In this document: one piece after another, positions 23,677 to 35,375 of the stretch | How the letters are laid out: each line of letters opens with the position of its first letter | Position numbering within the stretch: position 1 is the stretch's first letter | NCBI GenBank assembly: GCA_037179515.1 | Contig: JAXCGZ010007599.1 | Span: 1-64,000, forward strand | Direction of reading: 5' to 3' | DNA length: 64,000 nucleotides | Source: Halocaridina rubra | Lineage: Eukaryota > Arthropoda > Malacostraca > Decapoda > Atyidae | Notes under the pieces: generated by a model | What the model was told of the DNA's origin: nothing | Databases searched by the model: none | What the model saw: only the letters and a program-made list of their open reading frames with translations | Program-made: the position numbers and the translations under genes

Positions 23677-26600
23677 TTGTTGAGCATGGGGTCTGCTTTA
23701 CAGGTAGAGGCATGCACTGAAAACAATAAATGTAAATGTTTATTAGATTCAGGAGCCTCTGTCTCCTGGCTAAAATTATGCTATGTCACAGGTAAAATTG
23801 AATTTTTGTCAAATGTTGTCATGTTGAAAACTATAAATAACAAATCACCATTTAATATTAAGATTGAGAAATGTATTACCCAACGATTTTTGCTAGGTGA
23901 TGTAGACTTTTAGTGCACATGTTTGGTGGTTGATGCACTTAATATGGATGATGTTCACATGCTTATAGGTTTTGATGATATGGTAAGAGTGAGAATTAAT
24001 TTGTGTAATCGTGGTGGTCTCCCTAAGTTGACTATTAAAAACTCAGAAATGCAGGCAATTGGTAACTGCTCACCAAAAATGCTACTGCGCTCTCTAAGGT
24101 AGCTAACAAGTACAATATATTTACTTATGTGAAAGATGTTGCAGTTGCTAAAAACACTTCCCAGGGAATATCCTTGACTATTAGTAACTGCATGCCCAAT
24201 GGAAAGACAGTATATGTTGAGCCAGTGAATATGTTTTTAGATGTAATTGAGACTGATACCATAGGTACTTGGTATAACAAATGTGTTCACATACATGTGT
24301 TTAACTTTTCAAAAGTCTCCATTAATTTTTCCTGCAAGTACTATTGTTGCTTGTGTATGATAATGTACAGTTTTTTTGCTCATGCTACATAGTCTGTAAA
24401 ATATCCTGATAGATTAATGACCCTGAAAGAAATTGTAAGCACTTTGACCACTGCAAAATTTAATTTCCAAATGAATATGCTTGTTGAAGAATACTTTGAT
24501 GTTCTCGCTACAGATGCCACCCCGACTGGTAAACGTAATGAAAGGCCCTTTTCTATCAATAGGGGAGCCAATATACCAGTGCATACCAGATCCTATAGCA
24601 TTCCTATTGCAATGCAACCTGAAGTAGAGAAACAGCTGACAGAAATGCAGAGTAATAATATAATTGAAGTTAGCAAAAGCCCTTGACATTCCCCTGTGGT
24701 ATTGGTAAAAATGAAAGACGGTAATGTAAGTGTTTGTATTGATTTTCATAAACTGAATCAAATAACTGAAGGAGATGCCTTTACCTTCCCTCCATAGAGG
24801 ATATACTTTGTAAATTGCAAGGTACTAAATATTTTTCTACCCTAGATCTTAAATCAGAGTATCATCAGATAAGTCTGGAGGATGATAGCAAAGTAAAAAC
24901 GGCCTTCTCTGTAAATGATAAATTCTTTCAATTCACTAGATTACCCTTTGGATTAATGAATGCCCCAGCTCACTTTTCAAGGCTTACGCTAAGTGTCATG
25001 ACTGGGTTAATTGGTAATATTGCACTGATTAACTTGGACGGCACTAAAATGCTAGGGAACAAACATATGACAAAACTAATCTCGGTACTGGATCGGTTAT
25101 GGAAACATAATTTACAGGTGAAATGATCGAAATGTCAATTCTTTCGTAACGAAGTCGCATTTCTTGGCCTTAAACTGACTAATAATGGAATCTCCCCATT
25201 ACATGATAAAGTTCAAGCTGTCAAAAACTTTGTATGCCCTAAAACAGCTAAACAATTAAACTCGTTCCTAGGTTTTACTTCGTATTACAGAAAATTAATA
25301 TATTAAATTACCCTGCACTGGAAAAGGAAGCCTTAGATATTTTGTTCCTATTACAGAAACACCGCTATTTTCTGTTGGGGCAAAGTATCTGTATTAAGAT
25401 TGATCATCAGCCATTGAAATATCTATTTAGGAAGTCTAACCCCAGTCAAAGGATTTCAAGATGGGTCATTGAATTGATGGAGTTCAATATTATTGATTTT
25501 GCCTAATTGCCAGGGAAAAGCAATGCTGTGGCAGACGCATTATCACGCAGAATCGATATACACCCTATATCGGTAAATATGACAGAGTTAGGAAAGAGGC
25601 CGCCAGATGGCAGCAGTTACTGAAGAGACAAAGTTCTTCAACCGAGTCTGTGGGTAGACTGCTTAGAAGAGACTCATAAACCCATAATGTGTATCGTTCA
25701 AACGTTCAAAATGAACCTACAATTGTGTGGAATAGGGAAGAACTAACATGGTTGCAAAATAATTATGAACTTTGGAAACAAGTAAAGTTGGCATGAGCAG
25801 ATTACTCAGTTCTCTTTCCGAAGGAACTCCCCATTCCTAGAGAACAGTTCGCTGTGGAGAGTGACATTCTATACCGTTTAAGCGTCGTCAGAGAAAACGT
25901 GGTCAATTACCGCATGGTACTGCCTAAAGAATTTACAAAAACTGCGCTATTACTTTGCCATGCTTACCCCATTTCGAGACATTTAGGAGTTCATGGAACC
26001 ATACAAAGAGTTATCAAATCGTTCTAATGGCAAGGAAATAACAAAGATCTTGCCGAGTTCGTGAAAGCATGTCATGCATGTCGCTGTTTTAAAGCACAGA
26101 AGCATACCATTCCAAAGTGTTGCAGGTGGCCTCTTAAAAGATAAATTTGCACATACAGTAACGGAAGCCTTTTTTAAAATCACTTCAACCTATGGATTCC
26201 TGGCGAAATATATTTCTGATCGAGGTTCAAAATTCATGAACTCAGCATACAAGGAACTCTTAAATCTTGTAGAGACGTTACACCAACAAGTACGTGCTTT
26301 ATGTCAAAGGGTAAATGGCTCGGTTGAACGAAAAAATGCTTCAGATATATCTATATTACGACATCTAGTAGTCTCTGTCCCATTGTCTTGGGATACAGTG
26401 CTGAAAACTGCAGAACAAGCCATTAATTTTGCATACCATGGCTCTGTCAGAGATTCACCATACTACTGGTCTTTCAACAAGACCCAAGAATTCCTTACCA
26501 AGACTTTACCCCTAGAAACTTACTGCCAATGTATAACATCGAAAATTATAAGGTGTTCATCACTAATGTGTCTAGAAATGCGTAAGATTTGACATCCAGT

Positions 26601-26792
26601 TTGCTAGATCAGGCCAAGGAAGCAAATCAAGCAATATATATCCTTAGACATAACGCAAAAGATATTGCATACTCGGTGGGTGATAGAGTCTATGTCAAAT
26701 GGGATGATGTTGAACATAAATTACCTCCCAGTTATGAAGGGCCTTTAAGGGTGGTTGATCTTAACCATGACACGTTGACGATAAAAAATTGA
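23677..26792 (+). pseudogene. Gypsy pol remnant: protease, RT, RNase H, integrase
   Basis: Protease motif CLLDSGASVSW is at ~23,740. The RT carries VKMKDGNVSVCIDFHKLN (~24,705), FSTLDLKSEYHQI (~24,833) and FTRLPFGLMNAPAHF. At the YxDD box the sequence reads LINLDG, so the second catalytic Asp is lost. The connection and first half of RNase H are deleted near 25,300; the remainder has KIDHQPLKYLF and AVADALSRR (~25,530). The integrase shows an HHCC zinc finger (HLGVHG...CHACRCFK, ~25,980-26,080), KYISDRGSKF and SVERKNAS with the second Asp and the Glu of the DDE core; the first Asp is missing in a deletion. It ends with a C-terminal domain (VYVKWDDVEHKLPPSYEGP). Numerous stops and frameshifts. 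Confidence 0.8.
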
Positions 26793-27764
26793 ATGACTTT
26801 GAAAGAAAAAACGAAACAATTTAGTTACGTTTCCATTAGGAGAGAAAGTGCTATCCCATCAAATGCAAATCCCAAAGCGGGAAAAGCTTATCCAGTTCAC
26901 ACAGAATCATAAATCTCTGTAAGAGTCTGAGATACAAAGAAAGCATGGCCTTCTCTTCCATGTATTGTGCGAACTGCCCTTTCTTGCTCTCTCTTTCTCT
27001 CATTACTCCCCTCTAAGTGGAAGAATATCACCAATTCTCTCTTTATTCTTCAACCCACTTTGCACTTTTCTCCTCCTATCACTACATATGCAAAAAAAAA
27101 AAATCATAAAACTTAAATTTAAGTTGGGTGCCTGCTGACAGTCTTAGTAAGCACTACTTCAGCCACATTGTCCTAACAGCCTAGTCTGTTGAAAAAAAAA
27201 ATGCATGCTTCTGTCTGCATGATAGGTCAACTTTGAGCCGACTCCGCCACATAAGCATATGGAAAAATATCAGGTATTTGGGGACTGGCAGCCTTCGGAC
27301 ACTGAGGTTTTAACCTTTATATAATTGTTGCGCTATGTGCCAGGTACTTATAATACTTAAATATTTGTGTTCGCTTCTGCTGAGATTTGAAGTTCAGCTA
27401 CTGCACCTGAAGTAAGGCCACATTAAATCTATTATATGAATAGGGTATATGTTATGTACTCGGGATATTTAATCAATGTCAACAGACTACATACATTTCT
27501 TTGTGTTAATTGTGCTCTCACGTTCTTATACTATATGGCCTAAAGGTAACTATTCTATTCCTTTACAAACAAAATATTTCATCTCACCCTGAGTCACCGC
27601 AGCTAAAAGGTTTCTTATTATCTTTAGACTAGCTTCTATTAATCTTTGACACATATCATCACATAAACCTTTTTTTTTGTAGTAGACACCGTCCATACAG
27701 TTTCTCAAGCACCCTTATGGTTACCACTTTCATGTCAAAGCTCAATCCCCCGTGGTTGTTTCTT

Positions 27765-27773
27765 GGGGGGGGG
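27765..27773 (+). other. Polypurine tract of the Gypsy element (nine G)
   Basis: Nine G residues abut the first base of the 3' LTR, as expected of the plus-strand primer. Confidence 0.6.
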
Positions 27774-28134
27774 TATCCTGCATCTAAGTGGTAGTATTGG
27801 TAATTGATAATCATATAATTGTATAAATGTAGCTTTACGAATAGAAGCATTAACGTCACGTTGGCGGATGTACTGTTCCCGTGACCACCTTGCAGGATGA
27901 TTCTCTGGGAAATTGTTGTACTATATAAAAGAAAGGAGATAACTAGAAGAGGGTAGATCAATCAGTACAGACCGTAGCGCAACAGACCTATCCGAGGGCA
28001 AGGTTCACCCATCCTATTAGCCGCGGGTATAAAAGTTTACTCGTATAAATAAACTTAAGAAATTAACGTAGTCTTTCAGCCACCTTCTCACTAGTATATT
28101 TTAAGTATCCCTGTCTCAAGATAAAGACAGGATA
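27774..28134 (+). repeat. 3' LTR of the Gypsy element (361 bp)
   Basis: Begins TATCCTGCATCTAAGTGG after the polypurine tract and ends AAGACAGGATA before the AGCC duplication. It contains ACTATATAAAAGAAAGGA (~27,920) as a probable TATA region and ATAAATAAAC (~28,045) as a probable polyadenylation signal. Confidence 0.85.
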
Positions 28135-28896
28135 AGCCAACCTTCGATGTGCTTTAGCTAAAACTGCTCTTCGGTTGACTAGACTAATTGAGGAAAAGCA
28201 GTTCCAGCCATCTCATTAATTCCCTTTGCAGCATATATAATGATAACGTAGTGTTTTGTTTTTTCAGCTCTTTCTTTAACCATGACATATATAGTGCTAA
28301 GCCACAGTCAAATATTTGTGAATTTTTTCTTTGATTTTCAATGGAATTGTTTGTGTGTACTATATTACTAGTTAGGGCCGGACAGATATGTAGTTAATTC
28401 GCTTAAGTATTAACAAATATACACAAGGGAATGTTTGCTGGGTGTGACTTTTCCACTTATCACATAGGGAAGGGGGTACATGGCTGATATATAAATACCC
28501 AAAAGGGTACATGGGGAGAAAAAGGTTGAGAACCCCTGCTCTAAAGCATAGAAAAATAATCTAAGTTCTTAACCTATGACATAAAAAGATTAAAATTAAA
28601 CTAAACAGTATTACTAACCTTAACTTGTGTAATCTAAAACATTCTATATACCTCGGCTGTCTCCCCCAACTGGGGGGTAGCTGACATAAAAAAAAGAAAC
28701 AATAAGGGAATTACTTTGCTCTATGGGCAATGACGAGGGAGTTACCGACCGTTCAGATGTAACCGCTGGAGTGCCACAGCCCATCGTTCCGGCTCTTCCA
28801 CAACCTGTGTCGCTTCATAACTGCCAACTCCCCTACTGCCCCTACCACAGGGCTACCTCTGTAAGATGCAGCCCAATGGTAACAGCAGATGCCCAT

Positions 28897-31800
28897 CAAA
28901 GCTGCGTCACAATCACTCGCCACTCATTCCTATTCCTAGCACGCTCACTTGCTTTCCTCACATCCATCCTACTATCATTCAGGGCTCTCCTTACTCCATC
29001 CATCTATCCAAACCTAGGCCTCCCTCTAGCATTTCTCCCATCAACTCTCGCATTCATCACCTTTTTCAGCAGCCTTTCGTCATCCATCCTTTCCACATGG
29101 TCAAATCATCTCAGAACAATCATATCTACTCTAGTCTATAAATTCTCTCCTCACACCCGTTCTTGCTCTCACCACTTCATTCCTAACCCTATCCAACCGA
29201 GATACAACAGTCATACTCCTCAGGCATTTCATCTGAAACACATTTAGTTTCCGTCTCTCACTTACTTTCATACCCCATATCTCTGATCCACACATCACTG
29301 TTGGCACAACCACTTTCTCATACAAAACTTTCTTATTATTCATTTAGAACCCTCTATTCTTCATCACTCCTCTCAACGCACCCAACACTTTACATCCTTC
29401 ATTCACTCTGTGACACACATCTGCTTCCACTCCACCATTTGCAGCTATAACTGAGCCTAAATACTTAAACTGATCAACTTCCTCAAGTGTCTTTCCATTC
29501 AATAAAACATTCAACCCAGCACTATCCTCATTTCTTCTACACCTCATAACCTTACTCTTTCCCACATTCACTCGCAACTTCCTTCTCTCACACATCATTC
29601 CAAATTCTGACACTAACTGACACAGCTTCTCCTCTGAATCTGCCACCACCACAGTATCATCAGCAAACAGCAACTGATTCAGCTCCCACTCGTTATCATC
29701 CCCATCTACCATTCTCAAACCTCGACCATGCACTCGCTCATTTACCTCTCTTATGATGCCATCAATATACAAATTGAACAGCCATGGTGACATCACACAT
29801 TCCTGTCTGAGTCCCACACTCACTAGAAACCACTCACTCACTTCATTCCCTACCCTAACACAAGCTCTACTGCCCTCATACAAACTCTTCACTGCATACA
29901 ACAGTTTACCATCAGTTCTATATAACCTCAAAACATTCCACATTGCCTCTCTCTCAACTCTATCATACGGTTTCTCGAGATCCAAAAATGCAAAATACAT
30001 AACCTTACCCTTTGCTTAATTTTTCTCACATTACTGCCTAACTAAAAAAATCTGATCTATACAACCTCTACCTCTCCTAAAACCACTCTGCACTTCCGCA
30101 ATCACATTTTCTGTCTTATTCCTAATCCTATTAATCAGTATCCTACCATACACTTTTCCTACCACACTCAAGAAACTTATACCCCTAAAATTACTGCATT
30201 CATACACATCTCCCTTACCTTTGCATAGGGGTACTATACAAGCAATCACTCATTCCACTGGCACCATTGACAACATTAAGCATATATTAAACACTCTCAC
30301 TAACCATTCCAATCAATGCAGTCACACCCCATTCTTTCAACATCTCCGCCCTCACACCATCCATTCCAGGTGCTTTACCTGCTTTTGCTTCATACAATGC
30401 CCTTTTCACCTCCTCTCTTGTAATCTCTCTCCCATTTTCATCTCCCATTACTGGCACTTGAACACCCCCCACTGCCACTATTCCTGCCTCTCTATCTTCC
30501 TCAACATTCAGCAACCTCTCAAAATATTCTGCCCATCTTTTCCTTGCATAGTTCCCTCTTAACATCTGTCCATTCACATCTTTCACTGTCTCTTCCATCC
30601 TCGATCCACCCATCCTTACTCTCTTCACTTGTTTCCAAAACTTCTTTTTATTCTCCTCATATGGCCTACTAAAATCCTGTCCCCCCACCTAACATTTGCC
30701 AACGTCTTCTTTTCCTCTACCTTCCGCTTGGTTTCCACATTTTTCTCCCTATATATTTCATACTTCTCCCTACTTTTACACTGCAGCCATTCCTCAAAAG
30801 CCCTCTTTTTCTCTTCCACCTTCATTTTCACCCCTTCATTCCACCACTCGCTGCCCCTCCTCGTGCCACCTCCAACAAAACCTCTTTTCACGCACATCAC
30901 TTGCATGTCCCACAAAATATTCTTTCATCAGCCCCCATTCCTCCTCTAACTCCCCAACTTTTCTTTCTTTCACCCTGCCATATGCAACTTTCAACCTGTC
31001 CTGATATTCCTGTCTTTTCTCTGGCTTTTTCAACTCATTCACATTCACCATTTCCCTTCTGCATTCCCCCACTCTATTTCTACAGTCTTTTGCTACTACC
31101 ACCTTTGCTTCAACCAAAATATGATCAGACATCCCAGCAGCCACACCCCTATATGCATGCACATCTTTCACTCTAACAATCATGCTCTTTGCTACCAACA
31201 CACAATTCATCAATGCTCTTTTTTTCACTCTTCCATTTGCCACTCTCATCCATGTATACTTATTTATTAACTTTTGAAAAACTATTACCTATCAACAACT
31301 CTTGCTCCACACACATATCTAACAGTCTCTCTCCACTCTCATTCCCACCTGGTACCCCATACTTTCCTACAACACCTTCTACCTCTCCATCACCCACTCT
31401 AGCATTCAAGTCGCCCAACACAACTACATAGTTCCTTCTACTCAAACCATCCACACACCTAGTTAACTCATTCCAGAATACATCCCGCTCTTCCTCACTT
31501 CTCTCACATCCTGGCCCATATGCACTAACAAAAGCCCAACATTCCTTACCAATCCTAGCCCTCACCCACATCAGCCTAGTGACACTTCTTGCCATTCCAC
31601 TACCTTATTTACCATCCATTCACTCAGCAATAATGCCACACCTTCTCTCGCTCTCCCCCTTTCAACCCCAGACACCCTACCTGTCAAATCACCAAATGCC
31701 ACTTCTCCTTTTCCTTTCATCTTCGTCTCACACATTGCCAATACATCCATCCTCCTCCTACCAAACATATATCCAATCTCACATCATTTGCTCTAAATCG

Positions 31801-31990
31801 TACTACAACCACGCACATTTAGACACCCCAAAACTAGCGTTTGGGGAGAAGTTACTCTCCCCTCTACTCCCCTTCTTCTTTGACATCTCGCATGAGGTTA
31901 TTAGAAGTGGGGGATTCCAAGTCCCCTTGCCCCGTGCACTTTTAGTCGCCTCTTACGACATGTAGGGAATACGTTGGGGCTATTCTTTGA
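28897..31990 (-). pseudogene. Decayed RTE-like LINE (endonuclease-RT)
   Basis: Overlapping minus-strand frames give one RTE-type polyprotein. EN: MDVLAMCETKMKGKGE (~31,750), FVSAYGPGCERSEEERDVFW, VVLGDLNARVGDG (~31,410) and MSDHILVEAKV (~31,120). Linker: EWWNEGVKMKVEEKKRAFEE and KAGKAPGMDGVRAEML. RT: GKGDVYECSNFRGISFLSVV, FLDLEKPYDRV (motif A), GLRQECVMSPWLFNLYIDG (motif B) and QLLFADDTVVVADS (motif C, ~29,650). The C-terminal region ends NEWRVIVTQL and a stop at 28,897. At least six frame changes break it. Motif A has P where A is usual (KAYDRV) and motif B reads RQECVMSP, so the catalytic core has also drifted. Confidence 0.85.
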
Positions 31991-32049
31991 TGCTGTGCCC
32001 GCCACCCCTTGTAGTGTAAAATTGCACTTCAGTATACAATACAATATTG

Positions 32050-34060
32050 TTTACCTTAAATCATGTGGTTGGCTTGCACTCTGGAAGGGATGGTTAGACA
32101 GGTTTATAAGGAGGAGGAAGCTGGAGAGGTAGGTGCTGAGGAGACTAGGGCAGGTGAGTCTGGAGAGGCAAAAGAACATACAGCAGATGATGGAGATACT
32201 GGGGCAGGTGAGTCTATAGAGATAGAGGGCACAGGATCTGTTGGTGGAGGCTCTACCTTCACAAAGAATTGTTTGTGGCGAGCATGGAGGGATGCCCTCT
32301 CCTTCTCCTCCCAAATTATTTTTTAACACCGCAAGGCATCATTGATCACTCTGATGACCTTAGTGTACCTGGAAATGTTGGGGTCCTAAGCCTCGAGCTT
32401 TGCCAATGCTTCCTCTACCAGAGGAAACGTTTCCTCAAATTCCCTGGTTGTGAATCTCTTGGGCTCTGGGCTTGGTAATTCTTCCTCCTCTTCAACCATC
32501 TGCTTCTCCAGCACCAGTACAGTGGTAACGCGCTGGCTTCACATTCATGAGGCCGAAAGATCGGTTCCCGTCCAAGACCGAGAGTTTACGCTGTTTACTG
32601 GCAGGAACTGCTGTGGTTGGGCACCACAGTGGGGGGTTGGGGCTTGTCCCGGCTGACGAATACCCATTGTATTGTAATGGAAATAAAGGTTTATTATTAT
32701 TATTATTGGCAGATAAATTATTGCCATGAGATTCCAGAAGCTCTTTACATCATCACCCTCCCCCTCCACCTTCAACTCCTTACTCAGGGCAGCTACTGTC
32801 CTTTTAAATCCTTAAAAGTTATGCACAAAATAGGAGCATGCTTTCCTCTATACCCCATTCAAGTTCATCTGCTTCACTTCCTTCCAAGCATCAGCTATAT
32901 TCTTCACAGCATGAAGAATACTGTACGACTTACAGAAGTTCTTTAGAGTAAAGTTCTTGTCCTTTTCAGTTGCCCTGAGAGACATAGTGATTGTCCTTTG
33001 GAGGTAGTAGGCCTTGAAAGAGGCAATGACACCCAGATCCATTGGCTTTAACAATACAGTGATATTAGGTAGAAGGTAATCCACCTTGACATAAGGATGA
33101 AAGTCATCCAAATGGGGAGGGTGACCAGGGGCACTATCCAGCAATAGCAACACCTAAAAGGGCAGACCGTTGGAGGCACAGTATCTCTCCACTTCAGGCA
33201 CAAAATGGTTGCTAAACCAATCCTCAGATATCTGAAGGGCTATCCAAACCTTCTTGTTCAACTTACAAACAACTGGCAGTTGACCCTTCCAAACACCTTT
33301 GAGTGCCCTTGGGATTTCTATCAAGTAAACCAACAAGGGCTACAGCTTGCAGTCTCCAGTAGCATATGCTCTAAAAGCAAAGTCAGTCTCTCCTTGCTGA
33401 CTTCATGGTTTGGTGCTGTCTTCTTCTCCTTGGTGATGTACGTACGACTAAGGAATACGCTTCCAGAACAAGCCATACTCACCCACATTAAATACTTGTT
33501 TGGCACGGTAATCCCCCCTCATTAATTATTTCTGCTAACACACTGGGAAACACTGTTGTTGTTTCCTTATCACCACTAGCAGGTTCACATTGTACCATTA
33601 GGTTATGCAAATTAGCACGAGCCTTAAAACGAATTAACTAACCTCTACTGGCCACAAAGACTTCACTTTCACTCCCTTCCCTCTATTCTCTTTTGAAGGC
33701 CTCGAACAATATTTTAGCCTTTTCCTGTATTACCATGAGCCTTATTGGGATACACCTTTTATTCTGATTAGCAAGCCAGGAGTTGTGTTTTTCACGTGGT
33801 CACGGATGTGATCTTTGTCTTTGATGAGCGTCGCCAACGTCATATGAGTTAATCTGAGTGTGCGGCCAATGTTCGTAGTAGCTTCTCCCTTTTCTGAGTG
33901 GTTATTATTCCAACTTTAATTTCCATGGCAATGACTTTTCTTTTCTTCGTAGCATTGCCAATAAAACCATCAACACTACATCTAGGAGACATAGCAATGT
34001 CAGTAATGAGCAAAAATAACAAGAGAGCAGATGAATGCAAAGCACAATATTGCAGGCAAG
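32050..34060 (-). pseudogene. Decayed Tigger2-like transposase
   Basis: Minus-strand frames give a Tigger transposase in order. N-terminal helix-turn-helix: MSPRCSVDGFIGNATKKRKV (34,040-33,980) then IGRTLRLTHMTLATLIKDKD in a shifted frame. Middle: FLSRTYITKEKKTAPNHEVSKE. Catalytic region: NKKVWIALQISEDWF, LLLLDSAPGHP (~33,150) and LPNITVLLKPMDLGVIASFK (~33,070), where the DNAPGHP and PMDQGVI boxes carry S and L substitutions. C-terminal: KFLVEGEGDDVK-like acidic stretch, REFEETFPLVEEALAKLE, and KVEPPPTDPVPS. Frameshifts and stops are scattered and a SINE (32,519-32,708) interrupts the tail. A related MTHIPVSLLLIQEKVKRLFN piece lies apart at 34,580-34,651. Confidence 0.8.
32519..32708 (+). mobile_element. 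tRNA-derived SINE inserted in the Tigger tail
   Basis: Starts AGTGGTAACGCGCTGGCTTC (A-box-like), continues GATCGGTTCCCGTCC (B-box-like) and a ~120-bp body, and ends ATGGAAATAAAGG with a (TTA)n tail at ~32,690-32,706. The head-body-simple-tail order is that of a SINE. The Tigger coding sequence is continuous on either side when it is removed. No clear target duplication was seen. Different in sequence from the SINE array at 8.1-9.7 kb. Confidence 0.7.
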
Positions 34061-35373
34061 AGTAAAGTGAATGGTGGTTCTTATTCCTTTTCTAATGCCA
34101 TGTGACGCGTATTCTTTCGCAACACTCAACAAACTATTTTGCGTAAATTCAAATTTACGACAGTGTTTGGCATTTTTTAAAATTCAATATAATCCTTCAG
34201 TATAACCAAGTACATTAAAAAATAAAGCCATTAATTTGATATAAACGAATACAGCTGTGCTACTAGCTGTATATTCGTTCGCAGCGCTCACAACCTGTTC
34301 AGCCCCTGCAGTTTGAATTTACCGCACCAGCCAGGTAGGTTGAAAAATTTATTTATTGATAATTCATGAATAATTTGATGACCTCTGATGTAAAGGCGGA
34401 ATGACATAAAACAGGGATCCCCTGTATATATAATAAAGACTATACAAAAAATATGCAAATTCGCAATATATATATTCAATTCTTGCCATGGTCAAACGGC
34501 TTAACACAAGCAAATGAACACAAGTACAATAATATGGCATACGAGCGGAAATTGGGCAACTTCTTCCTCTCCCCTTTCCCATTTTCATGTCATTAAACAA
34601 TCTTTTTACTTTCTCCTGAATCAACAGGAGGCTCACTGGGATGTGCGTCAATGCTGGTCATCCAGACAAAGCACTAATAACTTCATTTCAATCTTGCTGA
34701 AAGTATGGAATCAAAGCAAGTGAGCACTAGAAACAACATGACGTATGAGAGTGAACTGAGTGATGCTTCTTCTTCTCTGTCTAATGCCGTGTGACAACGT
34801 AGCCAAGTTCAACAAACTTTTTTGCATAAAGATCGCATTTACGGCTATGTATTGAGTAATTTTGTAAATAAATTAAATCTAATTCCTTCAAATAACCAAA
34901 TACATAGACAAATAAATGAATAAAACCATTAACCTGATATATAAGTATACAACAATCCCATGTTATGACGTATTCTTTCACCAACCTCAATTAAGTTTTT
35001 CGCATACAGATCGTATTTACAGCTATGTACTTGGTAATTTTGTTTTGGGGAAATATGATTGGATAATGCTCTGTATGTGTTCCTTCAACAATACCACTAA
35101 ATTCCCAAGTTATCAATAACAGATGGAAAGGGTATAGGACGAGCTCAACGAGATGGATATGGCTTGATAACACTTGATAGGAGTAAATGATATATCACTG
35201 CCCTCTATGCCCCATTAAAAGCTAGACTACTTTATAAAAAAGACCAATAAATGATCCTATTTACCTTATAATATGAGTAGGCCCAAAATATACATGTCAA
35301 AAATGCTAAAACAGACAGTACAGTCACCTCTCCTTTTATGCGAAATTAGACTACGCAAATTTGTAATAACATT
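34060..35373. repeat. Diverged duplicated segment, otherwise unassigned
   Basis: Segments near 34,130-34,260, 34,780-34,930 and 34,960-35,050 repeat the order GTAAATTC/GATCGCATTTACG(G)CTATGTA, AAATAAA, CCATTAA(C)CTGATATA, which suggests three diverged direct copies of a ~200-bp unit. A short Tigger-like transposase piece (34,580-34,651, minus) sits between them. No gene is supported. Confidence 0.45.
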
Positions 35374-35375
35374 TA

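Larger units (their letters stand above)
22704..28134 (+). mobile_element. Decayed Gypsy LTR retrotransposon nested in the hAT element (5.4 kb)
   Basis: Matching LTR sequence lies at 22,704-22,936 and 27,774-28,134. The outer termini TATCCTG (22,704) and CAGGATA (ending 28,134) are a perfect 7-bp inverted pair, and AGCC flanks both sides (22,700-22,703 and 28,135-28,138) as a 4-bp target duplication typical of Gypsy integrases. The order gag, protease, RT, RNase H, integrase follows Gypsy. The LTRs differ by many substitutions, a ~31-bp indel and a terminal deletion, so the insertion is old. Confidence 0.85.
22358..28538. mobile_element. Non-autonomous hAT element, split by a nested Gypsy element
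   Basis: Terminal inverted repeats CAGGGATTTTCAACCTGGGG (22,358) and AAGGTTGAGAACCCCTG (ending 28,538) have the CAGGG...CCCTG form of hAT elements. The flanking 8-bp target duplication is CTCTAAGG (22,350-22,357) and CTCTAAAG (28,539-28,546), one mismatch. Without the nested Gypsy the element is ~746 bp and has no transposase, so it would rely on a hAT transposase in trans. Both arms are rich in GGGGTATG / GGGTAC motifs near the ends. Confidence 0.85.

Noticed and set aside
26589..26792. Chromodomain in the Gypsy integrase tail
   Set aside because: The segment fits the SH3-like C-terminal domain of integrase; no aromatic-cage chromodomain motif was seen.
28723..29247. 174-codon plus-strand open frame with Ser/Pro-rich product
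   Set aside because: Antisense shadow of the RTE-like LINE C-terminal region.
29753..31249. Several plus-strand open frames rich in Ser, Pro and Leu
   Set aside because: All lie opposite the minus-strand RTE-like polyprotein.
32063..32326. Acidic plus-strand frame (EEAGEVGAEETRAGESGEAK)
   Set aside because: Antisense of the Tigger C-terminal tail (KVEPPPTDP region on the minus strand).
33849..34132. Host gene for a short nuclear protein (KKRKV motif)
   Set aside because: KKRKV is part of the Tigger2-like N-terminal helix-turn-helix region and the rest of the transposase follows.
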